From positions 44,568 to 108,567 of the forward strand of contig DDVW01000064.1 in NCBI GenBank assembly GCA_002345545.1: a stretch of DNA of 64,000 nt, in the 5' to 3' direction. The stretch comes from Stenotrophomonas sp. UBA2302 (GTDB lineage: Bacteria; Pseudomonadota; Gammaproteobacteria; Xanthomonadales; Xanthomonadaceae). Below, one piece after another: positions 58,893-64,000 of the stretch. The notes beneath the pieces are model-generated. The model saw only the letters and a list, made by a program, of their open reading frames with translations. It had not been told where the DNA came from and searched no databases. Position numbers and translations under genes: made by a program. Position 1 is the first letter of the stretch. The number at the start of each line of letters is the position of its first letter.

Positions 58893-60740
58893 TCAGTCCT
58901 GCGGGTTGCGCAGGCCATCGACGTCGAGAATCAGTGCCATGCGGCCGTCGCCGATCAGGGTCGCGCCGGCATAGCCACGCAATCCGCGCAGCGCCTTGGG
59001 CAGCGGCTTGATCACCACTTCCTCGCGGCCGCGCACCTGGTCCACGACCAGTCCGAAGCGGGCTTCACCGACCTGCAGCACGACGATGGTCAGCAGCGGG
59101 GACGGGGTTGGCGGCACGGCCAGCCACTGGCGCAGGTCCACCAGCGCCAGCGTGTGCGACTTCCGGTCCAGTACCGCGCGACCGTCGAACCAGCCCAGTG
59201 AGGTGGCCGGTGCATGCAGCACCTCCATCACCCTCGCCAGCGGCAGCGCGTAGACATCCTGACCGGCCTGCACCAGTAGGGTCGGCAGGATCGCCAGGGT
59301 CAGCGGCACGCGGATCAGGAAGCGGCTGCCACGGCCGAGTTCGGACTGGATCTGGATCTGGCCGCTGAGCTCGCGGATGCGCGACTGCACCACGTCCATG
59401 CCGACGCCGCGACCGGAGATGTCGGTGACCTGCTGTTTGGTCGAAAATCCCGGCAGGAACACCAGGTGCAGGCATTCCTCGCTGCTCAGGCGTGCGGCGG
59501 CTTCCGGGTCGATCAGCCCCTTCTCGCGGGCCTTGGCGCGCAGGCGTTCGGGGTCGATGCCGGCGCCATCGTCCTGGATCTCGATGGAGACGTAGTCGCC
59601 TTCCTGCTGGGCGGACAGGCGGACGTGGCCCATGCGCGGCTTGCCTTGCGCTTCGCGCAGGTCGGGGGCTTCCACACCGTGGTCGATGGCGTTGCGCACC
59701 AGATGCACCAGCGGGTCGGCCAGCGCCTCGACCAGGTTGCGATCCAGCTCGGTGTCGGCGCCGACCAGTTCCAGATCGACTTCCTTGTCCATCGCGCGGG
59801 CGACGTCGCGGGCGACCTTGGGAAAGCGCGAGAACACTTTTCCGACCGGCTGCATGCGGGTACGCATGACCGCCGATTGCAACCGCGCGGTGGCGATATC
59901 CAGGGTGGAAACGGCACGGTCCAGCTCCTCGTCCTTCAACCGCGTGCGCAGCGTCTTGAGGCGGTTGCGGGACAGCACCAGTTCGCCGATCAGGTTGACG
60001 ATGGCATCCAGCCGCTTGGTGTCCACGCGCACCGTCTGCTCCGGTTCCACCGCTTTGGCGGCCGGCTTGGGCGGCGCGGTGGGTTTCGGGACAGGGGCCG
60101 GTCGCGGCGGGGGAGCCGGGGCGGTGACGGTGGCCAGCGGTTGCGCACCGGGTGCGGCACCCCCGTGCAGCTGGTCGAGCAGGGCTTCGAACTCGTCTTC
60201 GCTGATCAGCTCGTCATCGGCCTTCGCCGCCGGCGTGACACCGGGTGCGGTGCTACCGTGCAGCGCATCAAGCAGGGCCTCGAATTCGTCCTCGCTGATC
60301 AGGTCGCTGTCGTTCCCGGCAGCGACCGTTGCCACGGCCTTGACCGGAGCTGGGGCGGGTGCAGCACCGATATCGAACTGGGCGATCAGGCTTGCCGGGG
60401 CGTGCACCGGCTCGGTGCCGGCGGCCACGGCGTCGAGCATGGACTGCAGCCAGTCCAGTGATTGCTGGGCGGCGTCGAAATGGTGGGCCAGCAGCTCGGC
60501 CTTGCCCGAGCGCGCCAGCCCCAGTGTTTCTTCGGCGACATGGCACAGCTCGACCATCGGTGTGATCGACAGGAAGCCGGCGCCGCCCTTGAGCGTATGG
60601 AAACCGCGGAACACCAGGTTGAGCTGCTCGGCGTCCTGTGGCGCCTGCTCCAGCGTGACCAGCTGTTCGCCGAGGCGGTCGAGGATTTCCTGGGCTTCAA
60701 GGATGAAGTCGGCGGCGATGTCGTCGGCAAAGGCACTCAT
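58893..60740 (-). CDS. cheA: Chemotaxis histidine kinase CheA, flagellar-operon copy
   Basis: 615 residues. HPt domain (about 1-105) with H48 (FHTLKGGAGFLS). Instead of a P2 domain the linker (about 105-245) carries two copies of an acidic motif, LISEDEFEALLDALHG (147-162) and its variant ending LLDQLHG (178-193). The rest is standard: dimerisation helices (TVRVDTKRLDAIVNLIGEL), HATPase ([28 protein letters not shown]) and a CheW-like domain (about 480-610). Sits with cheY and cheZ upstream and motCD-parCP downstream, so it is likely the kinase controlling the flagellar motor. Confidence 0.96.
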   Translation of the reverse strand: MSAFADDIAADFILEAQEILDRLGEQLVTLEQAPQDAEQLNLVFRGFHTLKGGAGFLSITPMVELCHVAEETLGLARSGKAELLAHHFDAAQQSLDWLQSMLDAVAAGTEPVHAPASLIAQFDIGAAPAPAPVKAVATVAAGNDSDLISEDEFEALLDALHGSTAPGVTPAAKADDELISEDEFEALLDQLHGGAAPGAQPLATVTAPAPPPRPAPVPKPTAPPKPAAKAVEPEQTVRVDTKRLDAIVNLIGELVLSRNRLKTLRTRLKDEELDRAVSTLDIATARLQSAVMRTRMQPVGKVFSRFPKVARDVARAMDKEVDLELVGADTELDRNLVEALADPLVHLVRNAIDHGVEAPDLREAQGKPRMGHVRLSAQQEGDYVSIEIQDDGAGIDPERLRAKAREKGLIDPEAAARLSSEECLHLVFLPGFSTKQQVTDISGRGVGMDVVQSRIRELSGQIQIQSELGRGSRFLIRVPLTLAILPTLLVQAGQDVYALPLARVMEVLHAPATSLGWFDGRAVLDRKSHTLALVDLRQWLAVPPTPSPLLTIVVLQVGEARFGLVVDQVRGREEVVIKPLPKALRGLRGYAGATLIGDGRMALILDVDGLRNPQD

Positions 60741-60744
60741 GCGC

Positions 60745-61368
60745 TTACAGCCCCAAATCGGAAAGCAGGTCGTCGGCGTCGTGCTGGGAAACGGCGTGAC
60801 GGTCCAGTCCGCCCACGGCAGGGCCGGCCAGTGTGTTGCCCGGTGCTTCTTCTTCCGGCTGCGGCAGTCCCAGCGCGCCGAAGCCCTCGTGTACGCGACG
60901 GACGATGCTGACCACGCGGCGGATGATCTGGCCGGTAAGGTCCTGGTAGCTCTGGGTCAGGGCGATCTCGGTGAGGTTGCGGCGGATCTGCTCCAGCGCC
61001 TGTTCGTGCTCGACTGCCGGCAGGCGGCCTTCGCGCAGGCCGGTGACCAGCTCGCGGCACTGTTCGGCCAGGTCCAGCGTGCGGTGGGTGGCCTTCTCGG
61101 TCATCTCCACGACGTGGTCCAGGCGCGCGCAGGCATCATCCAGCTCGCCGGCATCGCTGGGCACGGTGGGCAGGTCGCCCAGCGCCTGGCCGAGCTCGCG
61201 TGCCAGCCGGCCCAGTCCGGCCATCATCGGCTGCGTGCGCAGCGCGGCCAGCGCGTCGATTTCCCGGCGCCAGCCGGCCTCATCGCCGCTTTCCAGCGCG
61301 CCCAGCGCCTCCTGCAGATGCTGGATCAGCGCATTGCGGTCGCCTGCGGTATCGGGGGGCGTGACCAT
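60745..61368 (-). CDS. cheZ: CheY-P phosphatase CheZ
   Basis: 207 residues, mostly helical. The catalytic glutamine motif is SYQDLTGQIIRRV (Q at about 144). The extreme C-terminal helix (DADDLLSDLGL) is the CheY-P docking peptide. The ATG overlaps the cheY stop by one base (TGATG-type), and cheA begins four bases after its stop: a tightly coupled cheY-cheZ-cheA set. Confidence 0.95.
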   Translation of the reverse strand: MVTPPDTAGDRNALIQHLQEALGALESGDEAGWRREIDALAALRTQPMMAGLGRLARELGQALGDLPTVPSDAGELDDACARLDHVVEMTEKATHRTLDLAEQCRELVTGLREGRLPAVEHEQALEQIRRNLTEIALTQSYQDLTGQIIRRVVSIVRRVHEGFGALGLPQPEEEAPGNTLAGPAVGGLDRHAVSQHDADDLLSDLGL

Positions 61369-61760
61369 CAGGCGCTCGCCGCCAGGCGTTCAAAGATCTT
61401 GCCGAGCTTCTCTTCCAGCGTCTGCGCGGTGAACGGCTTGATGATGTAACCGTTCACGCCGGCCTGTGCGGCTTCGATGATCTGCTCGCGCTTGGCCTCG
61501 GCGGTCACCATCAGCACCGGCAGGGTCTTGAGCTTGGGATCGGCGCGCACCGCCCTGAGCAGCTCGATGCCGGTCATCACCGGCATGTTCCAGTCGGTGA
61601 CGATGAAATCGAACGGCTGGCTCTGCAGCAGCGACAGCGCGGCATGCCCGTCCTCGGCCTCGGCGGTATTGGTGAAGCCCAGGTCGCCGAGCAGGTTCTT
61701 GACGATGCGGCGCATGGTCGAGAAGTCGTCGACGATCAGGATGCGCATGTTCTTGTTCAA
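61368..61760 (-). CDS. cheY: Chemotaxis response regulator CheY (flagellar operon)
   Basis: 130 residues from a TTG at 61760, which has GAGGAAA upstream; the ATG at 61748 (126 residues) lacks a nearby ribosome-binding site. Receiver signature: DD near residues 14-15, phospho-acceptor in [13 protein letters not shown] in MVTAEA and K in [10 protein letters not shown]. The [11 protein letters not shown] segment and the [12 protein letters not shown] helix are like enteric CheY, so this is the probable motor-binding CheY. Its phosphatase CheZ is the next gene. Confidence 0.95.
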   Translation of the reverse strand: MNKNMRILIVDDFSTMRRIVKNLLGDLGFTNTAEAEDGHAALSLLQSQPFDFIVTDWNMPVMTGIELLRAVRADPKLKTLPVLMVTAEAKREQIIEAAQAGVNGYIIKPFTAQTLEEKLGKIFERLAASA

Positions 61761-61773
61761 AGGGCTTTCCTCT

Positions 61774-62520
61774 TCATGATTCCTCGAGGCCGGCGTCGGC
61801 CGCCTCGAATGTTTTCAGCCGGCTGCGCAGGCGCAGCGCCGCCTGGCCGTGGATCTGGCAGACCCGCGACTCGCTCACGCCCAGCACTGCGCCGATTTCC
61901 TTCAGGTTCAATTCCTGCTCGTAGTACAGCGACAGCACCAGCTGTTCGCGTTCGGGCAGCTGGGCGATGGCCTTGCCCAGCTCGGTGCCGAACTGGCTGC
62001 GTTCAAGCACCTGCAGTGGGGTCGGGCCGCCGGTGGTCGGGGTATCCAGTTCGCCCTGGTCCTCGATGCGCGACTCCAGGCTCAGCACCTGGCCGCGCGA
62101 GGCGTCCTCGACCAGCCGCATGTATTCGTCCAGCGGCAGCTCCATCGCTTCGGCCACTTCGGTGGCGCTGGCGGCGCGGCCACTGGCCTGCTCGATGCGG
62201 CGGATGGTGTTGGCGGCTTCACGGGCGCGGCGGTGCACCGAGCGTGGCACCCAGTCGCCGCGGCGGATCTCGTCGATCATCGAGCCGCGGATGCGGATCG
62301 AGGCGTAGGTCTCGAACGAGGCGCCCTGATCGGCGTCATAGCTGCGCGAGGCTTCCAGCAGGCCCATCATGCCGGCCTGGATCAGGTCGTCGACCTCGAC
62401 GCTGGCCGGCAGGCGCGCGGCCAGGTGATGGGCGATGCGGCGCACCAGGTCGGCATGCCGGGTGATGCAGTCGTTGCTGCTGGCACGCTGCACTTCACGG
62501 TACTGGGCGGCGGCGTTCAT
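61774..62520 (-). CDS. fliA: Flagellar sigma factor FliA (sigma-28)
   Basis: 248 residues from the ATG at 62520, which overlaps the flhG stop by four bases. Sigma region 2 ([47 protein letters not shown]), region 3 and region 4 ([40 protein letters not shown]) are complete. It transcribes late flagellar and chemotaxis genes from TAAA-N15-GCCGATAA promoters, eight of which can be read in this window. The longer in-frame extension upstream lies inside flhG and is not used. Confidence 0.96.
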   Translation of the reverse strand: MNAAAQYREVQRASSNDCITRHADLVRRIAHHLAARLPASVEVDDLIQAGMMGLLEASRSYDADQGASFETYASIRIRGSMIDEIRRGDWVPRSVHRRAREAANTIRRIEQASGRAASATEVAEAMELPLDEYMRLVEDASRGQVLSLESRIEDQGELDTPTTGGPTPLQVLERSQFGTELGKAIAQLPEREQLVLSLYYEQELNLKEIGAVLGVSESRVCQIHGQAALRLRSRLKTFEAADAGLEES

Positions 62521-63401
62521 GCAGGCACCCCACGCTGGATGATGCGCTCCAGGAAGAACTCCACGCCGCCACGGGCCTCGGTCGGTGCCTCCCAGCGCGC
62601 GGTGCGACGGGCGATCTCCTGGATCGCCAGCGCGGCCGGCGAGGACGGATAGGCCTTCATCACCGGCTGCTGGCGCTGGACCGACAGCCGCAGCCAGTCG
62701 TCCTGTGGCACGCAGCCCAGGTAGTTCAGCGACACGTCGGCGAGGAACTTGTCGCACACGCGCACCAGCTTCTCGTACAGCACGCGGCCTTCGTTGGCAT
62801 CGCGCGCCATGTTGGCCACCACCTGCACGCGGTCCACGCCACGTTCGCGCGAGAGCACCTTGATCAGCGCGTAGGCGTCGGTGATCGAGGCCGGTTCGTC
62901 GCAGACCACCACTACGGTGTCCTGCGCGGCCTGGCAGAAGGTCAGCACGCTGTCGGTGATGCCGGCGGCGGTGTCGATGATCATCACGTCCAGGTCGCGT
63001 TCCAGCTCGGAGAACACGTTGACCAGGCCGACGTGTTCGGCCGGCTGCAGTTCGGCCATGTGCCGGCGACCGGACGCGGCCGGCACCACCAGCACCCCGT
63101 TCGGGCCTTCCAGGATCAGCTCCTCCAGCGTGCAGCGCCCGGCGACCAGGTCGGCCAGGGTGTGCGTGGGCTTGAGGCCGAGGATCACGTCGATGTTGGC
63201 CAGGCCGAGGTCGGCGTCCAGCAGCAGCGTGCGCTTGCCCATCCCGGCCAGCGCCACGGCCATGTTGGCCGAGATGTTGGTCTTGCCGACGCCGCCCTTG
63301 CCACCGGTGACCGCGATGGTGCGCACCGGGCCGGCCGGCTGACGGCGGGTGGCCGACAGCGGGAAGGTGTTGGTCAGTTGGGCGTACTCACGCGACGGCA
63401 T
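62517..63401 (-). CDS. flhG: Flagellar number regulator FlhG (FleN), MinD-like ATPase
   Basis: 294 residues from the ATG at 63401, overlapping the end of flhF by 14 bases. A deviant Walker A (TGGKGGVGKTNISANMAVA, about 28-46), LLLDADLGLANIDVILG and MIIDTAAGI identify the MinD/FleN family. It limits flagellar number and, in Pseudomonas, antagonises the master regulator FleQ. The order flhF-flhG-fliA-cheY is conserved in polar-flagellated gammaproteobacteria. Confidence 0.95.
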   Translation of the reverse strand: MPSREYAQLTNTFPLSATRRQPAGPVRTIAVTGGKGGVGKTNISANMAVALAGMGKRTLLLDADLGLANIDVILGLKPTHTLADLVAGRCTLEELILEGPNGVLVVPAASGRRHMAELQPAEHVGLVNVFSELERDLDVMIIDTAAGITDSVLTFCQAAQDTVVVVCDEPASITDAYALIKVLSRERGVDRVQVVANMARDANEGRVLYEKLVRVCDKFLADVSLNYLGCVPQDDWLRLSVQRQQPVMKAYPSSPAALAIQEIARRTARWEAPTEARGGVEFFLERIIQRGVPA

Positions 63402-64000
63402 TGTTGAACTCCATGTTGCAGGGCATATCGGCCGCGCGGCGCAAATCTTCAAGGCGAAGTACGAGATTGGCCGCCGAGGCGCGGTGCAGGTCCTCCGGCA
63501 CGTCCTGGCCGTCGGTCACCCAGGTGATCGGCAGGCTGTGATCGACCGCCACCGACAGCGCCGAACCGAAACGGCCGGTCTCATCGAGCTTGGTCAGCAC
63601 CAGCCCCTGCGGATTGGCGGCACCGAAGCGGCGCACCACTTCATCCATGTCCTGGAAGCTGGTGTTGGCCGGCAGCACCAGCAGGGTGCGGATCTGGCCG
63701 GCGGCACGCAGCCACTGCAGCTGGGCGGCGAGGGCGCGGTCGCGCTGGCCCAGCCCGGCGGTGTCGATCAGCACCAGCTTGTAGTCGGCCAGCCGCTCCA
63801 GCAGCTGGTTGAGGTTGGTACCGCTGTTGGCCTCATGCACGGCGATGCCGAGCTGGCGGCCGAAACCGTACAGCTGCTCGCGGGCGCCGATGCGCTGGGT
63901 GTCGGTGGTGACCAGCGCCACGTCGCGGGCGGCATGGGCTTCGGCGAAACGCGAGGCCAGCTTGGCGATGGTGGTGGTCTTGCCGGCGCCGGTGGGGCCG
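63388..64000 (-). CDS. flhF: Flagellar biosynthesis GTPase FlhF, C-terminal part (5' end outside window)
   Basis: SRP-type GTPase that sets the polar flagellum site. The open frame runs off the right edge; about 204 C-terminal residues are present. The G1 P-loop is at the edge (GPTGAGKTTTIAKLASRFAE). Further on come ALVTTDTQRIGAREQL, VLIDTAGLGQRD, LVLTKLDETGRFGSAL and the C-terminal PITWVTDGQDVPEDL, all typical of the SRP GTPase G-domain. The N-terminal B domain is outside. It overlaps flhG. Confidence 0.96.
   Translation of the reverse strand, partial: GPTGAGKTTTIAKLASRFAEAHAARDVALVTTDTQRIGAREQLYGFGRQLGIAVHEANSGTNLNQLLERLADYKLVLIDTAGLGQRDRALAAQLQWLRAAGQIRTLLVLPANTSFQDMDEVVRRFGAANPQGLVLTKLDETGRFGSALSVAVDHSLPITWVTDGQDVPEDLHRASAANLVLRLEDLRRAADMPCNMEFNNAVA

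Overview
The window is a contiguous stretch of a high-GC gammaproteobacterial chromosome, almost certainly of the family Xanthomonadaceae (Stenotrophomonas/Xanthomonas/Pseudoxanthomonas-like). The main grounds are a DSF quorum-sensing block (rpfG-rpfC-rpfF-rpfB) next to lysS and prfB, a run of tandem chemoreceptor genes, and a Pseudomonas/Xanthomonas-type flhF-flhG-fliA-cheYZA-motCD-parC-parP operon. No insertion sequence, prophage or CRISPR array was seen. Identifications come from reading motifs by eye; no database search was possible.

Layout. 1-2.3 kb: 3' end of dnaB, an OmpA-domain lipoprotein and the tmRNA gene. 2.3-10.6 kb: the translation operon thrS-infC-rpmI-rplT-pheS-pheT-ihfA-merR, with infC read from a rare AUC start, followed by tRNA-Pro(GGG). 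10.6-14.0 kb: a gene-poor gap, then two tandem secreted paralogues made of repeated beta-sandwich (PPC-like) modules. 14.1-16.9 kb: prfB with its programmed +1 frameshift, and lysS. 17.1-23.1 kb: the rpf cluster, where RpfF and RpfB handle the fatty-acid signal, RpfC is its sensor and RpfG the c-di-GMP phosphodiesterase output. 23.2-32.7 kb: a small lipoprotein, a PQQ glucose dehydrogenase gene broken by a one-base frameshift, and acnA and acnB flanking a VapBC-type toxin-antitoxin pair.

32.7-64 kb is almost entirely motility and chemotaxis, all on the minus strand. Read in transcription order from the right: flhF, flhG, fliA, cheY, cheZ, cheA, motC, motD, parC, parP; then a STAS-cheY-cheA2 unit; then three chemoreceptors; a YcgR/PilZ flagellar brake; cheW; a small exported OB-fold protein; two more chemoreceptors; cheR, cheD, cheB; and a PAS-GAF-GGDEF-EAL protein. 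Eight sigma-28 (FliA) type promoters (TAAA-N15-GCCGATAA-like, always with 15-base spacing) can be read on the minus strand in front of these units. FliA, encoded in the same window, therefore probably drives most of them.

Points that stand out: two CheA kinases in one locus, one with a duplicated linker motif fitting ParP/ParC polar anchoring and one with a P2-like domain; four of five receptors end in a WQEF CheR-tether while the fifth has a zinc-binding CZB domain instead; a 964-base near-identical repeat in two receptor genes; an exported OB-fold protein under a sigma-28 promoter; a vapBC operator overlapping its promoter; and a possible Thr-codon leader ahead of thrS.
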